A stretch of 64,000 nucleotides of DNA. It comes from Oikopleura dioica (lineage: Eukaryota > Chordata > Appendicularia > Copelata > Oikopleuridae). Of this stretch, positions 11,886-23,167 are shown piece by piece (positions within the stretch are counted from its first letter, which is position 1; each line of letters starts with the position of its first letter). The DNA is taken from the NCBI GenBank assembly GCA_907165135.1, contig OU015568.1:13834501-13898500 (forward strand). Reading direction: 5' to 3'. Position numbers and translations under genes: made by a program. The notes under the pieces were generated by a model. That model did not search any database and was not told where the DNA came from. It was given only the letters and a program-made list of their open reading frames with translations.

Positions 11886-14800
11886 TTATTCAGAAATAGA
11901 ACAGTCTGTTGAGTTTCCAAATGTCGACTCCAAAATGTTCCAAAAGTCTTCAATACTTCCTTCGCATCCGTCAAGGCAAAAGTTCTTATTCAATGCTTCT
12001 GGAAGTCGGTTGAAAGATAAATTGACAGCTTCCAAGCTTTCTCTTCCATCAGAAAAGGCACTTGGGCAAATTGTATCGATAAAGTTTTGGTCCAAATCGA
12101 GAATTTTCAACTCTGCATTCGCTGAGAACGTCCCGGGCAGGATAATCTGCAATTCATTCCTCCCGAGATCCAGCCAGGAGAGTTCTTCTAAGGACTGAAA
12201 CGTTTCCGGCTCCAGAGACTTGATCGAGTTTCGTCGCAATAGAATCTGCTTCAACGCTGTGCTGCGTGTAAACGCGTTGTCAGAAATGCTTGTGATTTGA
12301 GCACTCGAAGCATCCACGTATTCCAACTTCTGGTTGTTGTTGAAGTGACTGGATCAGGGGATAGAAAATTGTGAGTATTTAAGTTTGAGTGGAGCTTCAT
12401 CAAAGATGCCAATTAAGACGAAAATTAGAAGTCGATAACCTCGGATTAGTTTGAGCATTTTGAGTTGGCGAGAGTTGGAGAAATTGACTCAAATATTACT
12501 GTTTAATTTCAGCTTTACTCGACAAAAATGGCTTTCTTAAGATAGACAGTCATGTTTTATGCTAATAGAATTATGCGCGTTATTGATAAGCACTAGAAAG
12601 CTTATGCGTGAATATAAGATAAGCATCAGGTCATGTCAAGGCCAGAAAACAATCCCCTTTCCTGCTGCTGAGTCGGCCCACATTATTAAACTGCAAGAAG
12701 AGATATTCAAGGTTGGTAAGTGGAGCCAGCAATTCCGGATTGATGTTCGTAAAAGCAGCGCCCAGATCAAGTATTTTTACATTTGTTGCTCCGACGAAGA
12801 CGGTTTCCGGAAGTTTTACTCCATTATTTCCATGACCTTGAAATTAAAAAATTGAGTCATTTTCGCAAAATTGAATATTTTGCAAATTGGTTACTATGAA
12901 ATTTTCTCTCTTGCAGTACCTAAGGAGATGACTTCGAGGTTACAATTTTTGGCGAACGTGGCTTCGTTCAATTTCGCGAGCTCATTGCCATGCAGCTGCA
13001 ACTCGCGGAGTGAAGTCAACGTGACCAGCGTCTCCTTCAGCTGCTTTTCATCGGTCATTCTGTTATTCGCCAGCTTCAGAGTCTAAAAAGTGACTGATGA
13101 GGAATGTCCTTACATCATCTCTTTTTTCTAAAGAAATTCTTGGGCGACTTACTTGAGTGTCTCCAGGAATGATGGTCTTGTCTAAAATGCTCGGGTTGTT
13201 CAAATTGGCGCAGTCCATTTCTTTCAAGGGCTGGACAAGAAGCACGTTGGCTAAGATCACTTGGAGCCTCGAGTGACCACAGTTATTCAACGTCTCTGCA
13301 CTCTAGTGTTTTAGTTAGCCGATCCTGAAGCCGATCTGAATATCGAGGCTGGCCGGTAATAGCATGGGAATGGCTTTGAAGTATCGGGCTCGTTGCACCG
13401 CGCGCCCGTCCATCCACGTTGGCAGGCATCACCTTCCGCTCGCGATTGATGCACTACAGGTAGGCAATTAAGACTCTTAGCTCTGCCTGGTGTTTAGCTT
13501 ACCGCATGTTCCATCGAGCATAGTGAAGCCGCACTTGCACACGCACTCGTAACCGGGGGATCTTTCGAGAGTTTTTGATCTGTATCACTTTATTTGTACC
13601 AATGATAGCGGCTCAAAACCTTGCCTATTGACGCAAAGTGCGTTTTCTCCACACACATCTCCTTTGTCGCACTCGTTGATGTCCTCGCAACTTTGAGAAA
13701 GATCCATGGTCCAATCACATTGCGACGGATTTGGGCACGCGCAGCTTCCAAACCGCGTCTTATCGAAGACCTTCCCTCCAAAACCCTGGCCCGGATCTGA
13801 GCAAGAGATCTTGCAACGTGTTCCCTTGCCGTACTTGTCCTTCTCCGCACAAGACGCCGTAACACCTTCAGGAATCTGCTCTTGCGTCAACCCAGGGCAG
13901 AAATTAACAGACTCGGCAGCTGAACATTTTGAATTTCAAATTCAAACGATGGGAATTCGCTTACGTTTGCAAAGAGGGGCCGCGGAATCGCCGACTGTAT
14001 CAAAAGGAAACGGCCGCCAGCTGCAGCCATTCCGCTTGCAAGTGCACTTGTGGCTGCTACTGCCGACCAGAGTGAATCCATCGTCACATTGATGCTCGCA
14101 GAGAGATCGTTTTTGCTAAAATAGAGTATCTCTAGTGACTTTCCTTTAGAAAAAAAACTAAAATTGAATCCCTTTTTAGTAAAAACAATATTATGAACTT
14201 GTTGTTGAACACTTGAAGTTCTTGTAGCTCAATTTGTGATGTCGCTAACCCCAATTAGTAGAGCTACTAATTTCAAGTACCACCAACACGATAAATATAA
14301 CTCTAAGCTGTCTAACAAATTATCTCTGTCAACAGGGCATAATTCAAAAAAACAAAAAAGAAACGCTTGAGATTCAGAATCTTCTCGGTATAATAAACTA
14401 TTACGAAAAAGGCACACCCTGTTGATTTCCAAATAAATTCGTTAAAATTATAAATAAGCTTACGTGATCGGCGTTGCAGTTCGAAGTTCCGTGCTCTAAC
14501 TCCATTGGAAAGCATCCAGGTGCTTAGAATGAATGTTAGTTAGATGGACACACGTTTGGGTAATTGCATCTTGAATTCAATTAACCCAGTTTGTTGTGTT
14601 AGCAAGCACCAAAATTGATTGTTCGTGACGTTAGAGAGGAGATTGTAAGTAAGTTGAATCAAAACACCAGACACTTATGAGATCACATGTGTCTAATCAT
14701 CACTCTCTAGTTACGGCAATTCTGATATAATGACACAAATAGAGTGGGTAACATATTGTTCACCGTTTTCATCGAACTTACTTCCTCGTCTGCCCATGTT

Positions 14801-15651
14801 GATTTTGTCAATCATGCTTTCACTCATTTCTAGGCCTAGATTTTTCGATTATTGAAAAATATAGATACAGAACTGTGATTTGCTACTAGAATCATTTAAC
14901 CCGACTCAATATTATTAAAGGAAGTCCGACCTTCAAATATGGACCCGCGTTAAATGATCCTAAGTAACTCGTAGACGCGTGGATAGTCGTAACTTCAGCG
15001 GAGACTAAAATTTCAAGCAGCGAGAATTCACGCTTATATAAAGGTATATAAGCGTAGCAAAAGCATGCAACAAAAGCTTCTATAAAAATGTACCTGAGAT
15101 ATCTGCACATGCACTTGGAACGTCAGGCGTAAGCTCGCACTGATCTCCAGTACAGGTGCAATTCTTCCGGACCTGCCCGAGACGCTGAAAGTTTTCGTTG
15201 CACGAGAGCGTACACTCCTGTTCCAAGGGCTCGACTTTATTTAAATTTGCCTGAGCATGTATTTTTTAAAGGACTTAGGCACTTCAAATGTTACGCAATG
15301 GGGGGAGGAAGTGGTTATAAGTATGCCGAACACTAATTCTGAGAGTGCCACATGTGCACAAAAATAAATTCTAAAGAATAATACCGTTAACATCAAATTA
15401 TTTTTAAGAATAATATCGAGCCCTAACTCAGTTTTATAGTTACAAAGCCAAGAGCCGTTTTCAACAAATGCAACTGCATCGCATTTTGAAAATTGTCTTC
15501 GTCCTCGACTTTTCCCTCGCTTTTTCTTACCATTTGTAGCAGCCATGAAAAACACATCTGTGGCTGACTTTTCTCCGGCTTGCAGTAGCTCGGCTTGTAA
15601 AGAAGACTGGGCTAAAACCGGCACTGAAGCCAGCAGCAGGTTGACAAGCAT
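11886..15651 (-). CDS. Secreted Cys-rich / EGF / leucine-rich-repeat mosaic protein
   Basis: Signal peptide exon 15531-15651 (MLVNLLLASVPVLA, cut before Gln). Cys-rich sushi-like exons follow at 15094-15234, 14464-14522, 13965-14115 and 13620-13919; the last ends in a calcium-binding-type EGF start (EDINECDKGDVCG). The EGF continues at about 13503-13560, then an EGF-like CQRGWTGARC patch (about 13400-13470), an LRR cap, and LRR exons at about 13152-13288, 12916-13085, 12682-12820 and 11886-12350. Repeats such as LRELQLHGNELAKL and LSWLDLGRNELQ match the LxxLxLxxNxL consensus. Likely an extracellular binding protein. Oddities: the 13619/13560 junction breaks frame by one base next to a run of five C; and an alternative signal-peptide-like ORF (MLKLIRGYRLLIFVLIG) sits just before the last LRR exon, near 12350-12460, so the LRR end might be a separate gene. 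Confidence 0.65.
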
Positions 15652-16261
15652 CGTTTTCTCTTTTTTGGAAGATATTTTTTCTCGAGGAAGAAATTTCGAA
15701 AAGGCTCCGCGCGGGAAGAGCCGCTGAATTCGTGAAACCTCTGAGGGCGCGAGTGAGCGATTTGCGCTATCAGGGGGTCCGCGACGGCAAAGTACAATAG
15801 CGTGAAGTTATGAAGTTATCTCGTTAGGCCAGCTGCAATACAAGTTAACTGTTGAGAACATAAACATTTATTACGAGAACGTGAGAATTCTAACACGTTT
15901 TTATTAAAACTCAATTTGGGCCTGAATGTCTGAAAAAACGACTCAGACAGGATTTTTCTTGAGCTTTGCGAAACGATTGACGGAATTAGCTTATTCAATG
16001 TTTTTGAGTTACTGTAGTCAGCGCTTCGATTTAGCACTCCCATGCGCCCGCTGGTGAGTGCCGAACGAGATTTACGAAATTCGTCTTGAGCCTCAAGACA
16101 TGAGGCTTCCCCTCTTCGACAATTAGAACAAGAGCCCAGAGGATGATAGTCGATCGATAAATTTTATTCAAACAAGAAGAATCAATCAGTTGAAAGAGAT
16201 CTTACTCCGCTATTTTACTTTATTTCCCTGCATATAAACTGTAATTGCATTCAGAGTAACT
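15652..16261. other. Intergenic region between divergent genes
   Basis: No gene seen. It separates the minus-strand mosaic protein from the small plus-strand gene and must contain both promoters. A TATAAA lies at 16233-16238, followed by a splice-acceptor-like TTGCATTCAG at about 16245-16254, just before the ATG at 16262. Core promoter or trans-splice acceptor are both possible. Confidence 0.35.
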
Positions 16262-16528
16262 ATGATCTCGCGAATTGCTCGTCCAGCCGCTCGCATGGCT
16301 TCTCAGCAGACCAAGGTATGCTGTTATCTTCAAGGAGTTCCATCTAAGATCATTGATCCTAACCCACATTTTTAGAAAGAGCTGACTTTAACCAAGCCCA
16401 TGAAAATCGCTCTAGGCACCACTCTCGCCCTCCTTGCAGTTGAGTACAACTTTCTCGTCGGCAATCTTACTCCTGGTTGCAACTCGATGGCTTTTGTACC
16501 CAGGAATTGCATCAAAGGAAATTACTAA
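16262..16528 (+). CDS. Small mitochondrial-type single-pass membrane protein
   Basis: Two exons, 16262-16315 and 16376-16528, give 68 residues in a clean frame with a GT-AG intron of 60 nt. The first 20 residues contain Arg but no acidic residue (MISRIARPAARMASQ), as in a mitochondrial presequence. One hydrophobic helix follows (KIALGTTLALLAVEYNFLVG) and then a short tail with two Cys. Size and layout resemble small respiratory-chain accessory subunits, but I do not recognise the family. Location in the inner membrane is inference. Confidence 0.6.
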
Positions 16529-17626
16529 TTTATTGAAATAAACTGAATTATTGTCTACTGAATTAGCTGTCCCAAGTATTGTTATGCGCTCGCCTGTCAC
16601 CCTGATGACCTACTTGCACCTTTTTGGTAAACACGATGATACGCTCGGATCCAAGTCAAACCCCGGCTTGAATCGAAAGTGACGGGCTAAATCAACGCAA
16701 TAAAAACTAACATCAGGTGCAACCAAAGTTGTGGTACTCGTCGACTCAGCCCAAAAATACTTTTCGAGATTGTGGGCATTGGTGTACCCTCAGCGTTAAT
16801 TCAATCCTTCTCAAGCGTTCGTGAAATCGCGGAAAAAAACGCACGTGGCAATTTTTCATCAGTGACGAAAGCGTTTATTCTGAGCATTCTCCTTTTTAAT
16901 TTTGTAAGAAATTTCTTGAAATCGAGATCAAGCGATCTCGTTGCTGAAAATTTCGATCAATCACAGATCGGACGTTGAAGCCCTCATTAGATAACTAAAC
17001 GTTACTCGAGGACATAAGAGCAGAGTACTTTTGCGTTCCACGGAATCCAATTTTAAATTGCAGTAGACTTATCATCGCTCAAACTGACTCACTTGGAACT
17101 TGAGTTAATGCTGGGATGGTAGATTTAAGCAGTACTCGAGATAAAACAAGAAGAAAGAGTAAATGCCCGACAAAAAGAAAAGAAGCAGCGAAAATGTAGT
17201 CGGTGGCTGTGGGAAGATAGGCGACCGTGAAGGGAACTAATCGCCGACCGCGGCCAAATATTCGCCCTGATAAAAGACCTTATCAAAATACATTTCCGAC
17301 TGTACAGTTCTAACTCTTCTCTAACACCTTGTAAAGACAACGTGTTCCTATCGTAAAACATTTTGGTTGCAAGAAAGATAAATTAGTGAATAAGCTCTTT
17401 TCGCAATTTTGAAGAACAGAGCTCCAAAAGAATAAATAAAAAAGGGTTTATTTTCTATAAATGTTTGCGTGTGTAACAGAATTGTCAAAAAGGATGAATA
17501 CTTTCTTTTTGATACAGATTTGAAGAAGTTTGCTAAAATGTTTGCCGCCACCGTAATTAGTTAGATTACTAGAGAAGACAGGTATTTGGTTAATTTACTA
17601 CGAGAGTCTAAAAATAGTGGAGTCTT
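16529..17626. other. Intergenic stretch, no supportable gene
   Basis: About 1.1 kb between convergent genes. The ORF at 16772-16978 (+) and those at 17125-17551 (-) lack domain signals and splice partners. It likely holds 3' ends and poly(A) signals of the neighbours. I recognise no RNA gene. Confidence 0.4.
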
Positions 17627-18418
17627 CTATGTCCTCACTCGGCCGTATTTTTGACTAGGGCGGTCTTGGAAGAAACTGCGAAGAATGACGACGTGGCTGA
17701 GCGAAACCAAGACCATGATTACTGATTGCAAGAAGCCCCAAAAGTGAATCTTTGTATAAAGCTGCTCGGCAAAACTGCGACCGGAAGCTTCTCGAAGTCG
17801 ATGATGGGTCTAAAGAATAATTTCAATCATCAAAAAATATCTCATTTCGAACCTGGAAGTCCCTGACTTTTCGCATGTTCGAGTGGACCATTTCAGCTGA
17901 GATATCCGCCTTCGAAAGGGGCCCTTCTTCGTCGATTGGCAAATCGTGTCGTTCGTACTCTTGCTGATCTCCAACAGCCCAGTCCAAATACACGACCTGG
18001 TTGTGTTAACTCATCAAAATGAAATTGATGAAATACCTTGTGCGAGATTGAAGAGAACTTGTTGCTAAAACATGCTTTGTAAATTCCTCCTATCGTGGCG
18101 GTGAATGGCGCTTGATCATATGAAGTTCTCTTTTTCTAAATAATCATTTAGAACTTGGTCGAATCATTTCTTCGCAAACCTCATAGACTACGTTGTCTTC
18201 GGAATCCACCAGTTCAACATCGATATCTAATTTGCCACCTGTAACGACTTGAAATTCAAGCACACTTTGTTCTCCTTTAGGGATATCTTCCATGAAACAC
18301 TATTATCAATATAACTTCCAATATTTTCAGCAAAAATGCGAACCTGTATTGACCTTTGCTCCAGCTCAAAAGTAAGTTCTGTCGCGCTAACGATCCCAAA
18401 AAGCAGAAACAGATACAT
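17627..18418 (-). CDS. p24 / TMED cargo receptor (gamma-like)
   Basis: Signal peptide (MYLFLLFGIVSA) then a GOLD domain. TELTFEL is followed, across the first intron, by CFMEDIPKGE and EFQVVTGG, then the second Cys in YKACFSNKFSS. The C-terminus has a coiled-coil region, one membrane helix (about HFWGFLQSVIMVLVSLSHVV) and a short cytosolic tail with paired Phe (RSFFQDRPS), the COP-binding signal of p24 proteins. At least five exons with 40-60 nt introns. It cycles between ER and Golgi in COPI/COPII carriers as a cargo receptor. It is the last gene of the long minus-strand run, 77 nt after LIPT2. Closest to TMED1/5/7 by motif memory; exact orthology is not settled. A second p24 gene lies at 59942-61799. 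Confidence 0.88.
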
Positions 18419-18495
18419 TTTCTGAAAAAAGTGAATGCTACAGTGTTCGAAATTAGACTGATTGAATTGAAGTATGGAAGGTAAATTGGAGAATA

Positions 18496-19209
18496 TTAAA
18501 TAATAAGCTCTTCAATGGGCACTTTCAAATGCTTTGATAATTTTTCAATGAGAACGGGCGCCACTTCTTCAACTGTCACTTCCCTGCCGAGTTCTTAAAG
18601 TTTGAATTGAATCGATCAGGTCAAAAGAGAAATCCTACCTCTAGTAAGGCTCGTTACTCCTTTATCTTGAATGCCGCAAGGTACAATATTTCCAAACCAT
18701 GACATGTCGGTATTACAGTTGATAGCAAGTCCATGTGAAGTGACTTCTTTTTGCGCATTGATTCCCATTGCGCAGATTTTATTATCGCCGATCCAAACGC
18801 CTGTGTGAGGACTGGTTTCTCCTTTCAACCCGAATTCGCCAAGAAGGTCGATTATAGCTGATTCTAGCGTATCCACGTACCATCTAATAGCATTTCTTCG
18901 CTCAAGTTTCAAGATTGGGTAAGCAACGAGTTGCCCTGGCCCGTGAAAAGTGATGAGTCCGCCTCTGTTGACTCTGTAGAAATCAGCGCCTTTTTCGCGA
19001 AGATATTCCTCCACGGTTTCATCGTAGATCTGTCCTCGCTTCCCGACTGTGTATGTCGGTGGATGCTCCAGCAAAAGCAGCTGGTTTGACGTTGCTTCTG
19101 GCTTTGATAGGTGTTGGTCGACGAGATTGTGCTGCAGTTTAAGCGCCTCCCCGTAGTTAATTCTACTCAGCCACTTGGTCCGAATCGGTCGTGTGAGTGC
19201 TGCGGCCAT
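18496..19209 (-). CDS. LIPT2: Octanoyl-[acyl-carrier protein]:protein N-octanoyltransferase, mitochondrial
   Basis: Two exons (18639-19209 and 18496-18593; 669 nt, 222 residues). The LipB/LIPT2 fold is clear: LLLLEHPPTYTVGKRG, then NRGGLITFHGPGQLVAYPIL, with the RGGxxTFHGPGQxxxYP signature, and an ICAMGINAQKEVTSHGLAINCNTD region carrying the conserved GxKxxxxGxxxxxxxTxHGxAxN pattern. The catalytic Cys fits the VPCGI motif. It moves octanoate from mitochondrial ACP to lipoyl domains, the first step of lipoate synthesis. The N-terminus is Arg/Lys-rich and without acid residues (MAAALTRPIRTKWLSR), as a mitochondrial presequence should be. The ATG at 19209 is preferred over a TTG five codons upstream. 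It sits 105 nt after ARMC8 and 77 nt before the p24 gene. Confidence 0.92.
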
Positions 19210-19314
19210 TCTTTTTCTGAACAATTTTTTGCTTGAAAAAATGAAACTGAAATGAACTCAGTGATGAAGAAAGAGGATGAAAGAAGGCAAAGGAAAGAAG
19301 GAACAATAAATGGC

Positions 19315-21826
19315 TTAGACTTCATCTAAGCGCGAGTAGATCTTTTTAACAGCATCATTTATTTTGTGGTTGGAGGAGTTTTTCAAGAGATCAACAGCCT
19401 TAATTCAAATTATCTCCTGTTGCAAGAACCGATTTACCTTTAGAACGCCGAGGTCAACAAGGAGGCGCTGGCGAAATGGAAACGCTTCGTCGGAATTTCT
19501 GAGAAGATTGTTCACAAGAACAACGATCTGTGTTTTGACGATTTCAGTTCCGGTCGTCATGAGATCTATCAGATACGTCAGAAGATCTGGATCTTTGCAG
19601 AGCTTTGATACTCCTTCACAATGATCGGAAAAATTGATGACAGCGTGAAGAAATTGAACAACAGCAACTTGAAAGTATTCAATTATTATCAAAGAATAAG
19701 AAAAAGAAGCTAACCTTCCGTGATAGGGAGATTTATCAACATCTGTCTGAATATCTCCATCAAACAGTCTTGAGAATCGGACTTCACATAAATGACGTTA
19801 TCGTGAATTAGATTCCTCAGAAGAGTACCAAGTTTTTCAATAACCGACTCATTCGACGAGTACTTTTGCACCAATTCGAGAAACTCCTCATGCGAAATAG
19901 AACTGGAAACTTCGTCTTTGTACCGATTTGATAGTGTGCCAGAGTAAGTCATATTTATCAGCGCTAGAATGTTTTTAACCATCTGTCATTACTCATTTTT
20001 CTCACCTGATAGAGTATGATCGATAAATTTATTTCCGGTTTTTATGTTCTCAACGAAGTCGTCAGTAACGAGCCCGACAAAATCATCTTTGTAGGGACAA
20101 AAGTCCACGAGAAAGTTTCCAACAACAGGAATAATTTGCGACAGAATTTCCTCGTCATTTCTACTTTCCTCGTACAGTTTCACAATAATCTGAACATTCT
20201 GGTTAATAAAACATTTAAATTAAAAGACACAGTCTTTTAGGCTCTCTCAAACCTGATAAATATCACCATCGACAAGACTTGTTCTGAGATGTCGATTCGA
20301 CCTTGAGATTGATCGGAGACAACGAAGAGAACTTATTAAAAGAGCGCGCGATTCGGGATTAGCTGGATCTTGATGCTCGTTTAGCCCCTCGGAAAGCCTG
20401 CTCATAAGCCAATTCACATGGAGCAAGGAACGTTCTTAATTAGCTCTGTAAAACTTCGAATAAAAGACTTATCATACCACTGCCACAGCTGTGGACAAGT
20501 AGGGCGTCCCTCAAAGACTCATCTTCGGAGAGAAGAACCGCTAAAAGATCAAAAGCGGCACTACGTAATCTCGGGAAGAAATTTAGCTCTTTCGTAAATG
20601 TTTGAACGGAGTGAACATCGCTGGAATCAACAGCTATGAAGCAAGCCATTATCCGCAGCTCATTAAAAATTTATTACCTGGAGGTCTTTGGAAGAATTTC
20701 TCGATTTTCTTAGGTAAACGATTGGAATAGAATGCATGATTTTGAAGATAAACACGATTGCGAAGAAGTTTTGTAAGGGATGAAGCGGTTTGAATGCGGA
20801 TTTCTGGGTCTTTTTCGGGATCACATAGCTCAGAAAGGACGTTGCACACATTTCTCGACAATTGCTGTCTGTATTCTATCGACAGTATTGTCACCAAACA
20901 TTGAGCTGCGTTTGCGCGGACGAAATCTTAGAACAATGAGTATAGTTTTTTTTTGCTAGCAATTTTACCTGGAGCATTAGCGTCGTAAGTAATTGTTGGT
21001 TTGACGCGATAGTTAGTCAAAACCTTTTCCATAACATTTTGGATCTTGTTAGTCCCCGATGAGACGTAAATAAAAGTTCGTCCAACTCTGGATTGCTCCA
21101 AAAGAGTTGCCATAGCTCTGGTACCAGCGGCGACTAGTCGAGGCTCGTCGTTTCTATCTAGCAATTTGAGCAGCACTTCCAGCAGTTTGATACCAACCAA
21201 TTCGATAACTAGACATTTGCTTTTTGAAGAGGCGACTTTGGCGATTATTTCGAGAGAAGAAATTTTCAGGGAAGTGTTTCCGAATTCAAGAATTTCCACC
21301 AGTCTTGAGATGAGTTTTTCATCTTCGAATTTATCGAGGATAAACGATTCAATAGTGACGGTTTTTCTGTGCTTGTGATGTTGATGTGCGACAGTCATCA
21401 AAATAGTTCGAAGAAATCGGACAGCAGCGAGGACGACGCTGTTAGTTTGAGAGGAGAGAAGGATGGATATGACGGCGTCACACGCTCCGTAGTCGCATAG
21501 AGAAGTAACGTTTCCATTGCCGCCTGTAATTAGTTAGCGAAGACTGGATATCTCAAGAAACCTTTTGCTAAAGAAGTAAGCAGCGTTATGCAATCCCGTC
21601 TGAGCTCATCCATACAGTCCTCCTGCTGGATGATATAGACCAGCCTCGGAATAGCGCCAACGACGATAAAATTTGCTTTTTGGCGGCGATTTCCCGCTGT
21701 CAGATTTCTCATGTCATTGACAGACTCCCACTGGACTTGAGGATCAGCAGAAAAGAGGCGATCAACGAAAGGCTGCCCTGTTGCTTTTACTTTTGCTAGT
21801 TCTGATGGGAAGCTTGCACTCGGCAT
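19315..21826 (-). CDS. ARMC8: Armadillo-repeat protein of the CTLH/GID E3 ligase
   Basis: Many exons on minus from ATG 21826 to TAA 19315. The start reads MPSASFPSELAKVKATGQP, then FVDRLFSADPQVQWESVNDMRN and a run of armadillo helices (VVGAIPRLVYIIQQEDCM; ISSLEIIAKVASSKSK; VRANAAQCLVTI-like segment). The C-terminal repeats continue through LGVLKVNRFLQQEII to an end rich in basic residues. Arm-repeat order and the N-terminal DRLFS.DPQ region fit ARMC8 (yeast Gid5/Vid28), a scaffold of the CTLH E3 ubiquitin ligase. RMND5, the RING subunit of the same complex, is 24 kb away at 45865-47263. ARMC8 begins 68 nt after the original stop of the second TMEM216-like gene. Individual exon borders were not all fixed. 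Confidence 0.82.
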
Positions 21827-21894
21827 AATCTTAAAATTGGATGTGAAGATCGTTCTTTTTTTTATAAAAATGAAATAACAGGTATAAAAATAAA

Positions 21895-23070
21895 TCAGGA
21901 GAAGGAAGGGAAAACAATAGCGGAGCCAATAGTTTGGAGAAGAAGAAAGATCCAGTAAATACAAATCATAGGTCGTTCGAAAATAAAAGTGTAAGTTTGA
22001 ATCTGGAATACAGAGTTTGAAATGCTCGCAAATGCTCGCGAGCGAAAAGAGCGAGAGCAAAAATTTATCATCGCTCGGAGAGCAGGGGAGCGGGAGCATG
22101 AAAATGAGTTGGCTCGAGAGCCAAAAGAGCACGAGCCCAAATTTGAACCCGCTCGCGAGCGCAGAGAGCACGAGCGCATATGTCGACAATGCTCGGGAGC
22201 TAGACGAGCGGGAGCTGCTGCTCTCGTGCTCGCCATGGAATTGACTCACGAGCGGCTCGCGAGCAAAATTAAAAGAAAAATTTTTTCGCATAATTATTCA
22301 CTTTCATAAATAAATTTCTTTGAGGATCAATTTTTGGTGTTTTCAGTTTTATGTTAGCTTCATTAGGTCCGTAATCTCGGCAGCAGAATGCGAAAAGCCG
22401 AGAGTAAACAGATAAAACAAGCCCACCGCGAGGTGCTAAGTCCTGTGACAGGGACTCATATGGAATTAGTCACGGGGGCGCCGAATCATTTGAGGCCCTT
22501 GAAAGCTGCTCGCGAGTCAGTTTTTTCAGCTCGAGAGCCGATCGAGCGAGAGCACAATTCGACCAGTGCTCGAGAGCCAAGAGAGCGAGAGCGCGAAATG
22601 AAATGCGCTCGCGAGCGCAAAGAGCGCGAACTCTGAAATAAATGCGCTCGGGAGCACAAAGAGCATCATGCTCGTGCTCGCTCGCTCTCAAGTGAGCCGC
22701 TCGCGAGTCACGAAAATTTCAAACTCTGCTGGAATAAGTAAATGGAAAATAAAATGACAACAGGCAGTAAGGCGAAACTAACTATGAGCGGGGAGCGTTT
22801 TCCGCACTTGTTTCCGTGCTGAATCGATCTTCGTCGTAAGTTTTCAACCCCGATGAAGCAGATAAGTGTGACCCAATCGCAGATGATGGAGAGGACTTCG
22901 TAGGTGCCGTGGTAGTTGATCGTTTTGATAGCAAGAACAAACACTAGAATAATCATTATGGAAAGATGCGCCAGCAAATATGACCTACCATCGAAAACAA
23001 GGAAGAGAACCAAAAACCACTTGCCGAATCGGCAATGCAACTCAAGCATCCAACTTGAGTCTTCCGACAT
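21895..23070 (-). CDS. Second TMEM216-like transmembrane protein, interrupted by a MITE
   Basis: ATG at 23070. The first exon (MSEDSSWMLELHCRF...) is joined by a short intron to VFVLAIKTINYHGTYEVLS, then WVTLICFIGVENLRR and SPLIVSFALLPVVILFSIYLFQ. This matches the four-helix TMEM216/TMEM80 (Transmemb_17) family and the gene just upstream. Read straight on, the protein enters the inserted element and stops at 22708 after only 120 residues, losing the last helix. The missing end is still present beyond the element: from the distal duplication copy to TGA at 21895-21897 the same frame encodes QTYTFIFERPMICIYWIF, matching the family's last helix. The gene is therefore either split by a recent insertion or the element is removed as an intron with unusual ends (CA-AG). 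Predicted ciliary transition-zone membrane. Confidence 0.75.
22003..22746. mobile_element. hAT-like MITE (728 bp) inside the second TMEM216-like gene
   Basis: Element 22011-22738. Its ends are inverted copies of CAGAGTTTGAAAT (13 bp). It is flanked by a perfect 8-bp duplication CTGGAATA at 22003-22010 and 22739-22746. The interior has two arrays (about 22020-22265 and 22490-22715) of degenerate GCTCGCGAGC palindromes alternating with AGAGCxxGAGC units, spaced about 40-50 bp. There is no transposase. An 8-bp duplication with short terminal inverted repeats is typical of hAT elements; P and Merlin elements can look similar. It splits the TMEM216-like coding sequence at a Gln codon. Confidence 0.85.
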
Positions 23071-23167
23071 TTCGACTTTTCTGAAAGACTCATCTCAAGT
23101 TTCTGCATACAAAAAATAAACTCAAGGTTAAAAAATGAAAAAGGCAGTAACAAAAGAAAATTCCGTT

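Noticed and set aside
15241-15651. Read-through of the signal-peptide exon as a 136-residue protein
   Set aside because: A good GT donor (GTAAGA) follows codon 40 and Cys-rich exons downstream match in phase; part of the read-through could still be a cryptic exon.
22017-22636. Arg/Glu-rich plus-strand ORFs across the palindrome arrays
   Set aside because: They are produced by GCTCGCGAGC/GAGCGAGAGC repeats inside a transposable element, in several frames at once.
22020-22715. CRISPR-like array of short repeats
   Set aside because: Eukaryotic context, irregular spacing, degenerate palindromic units and flanking TIR/TSD show a transposable element.
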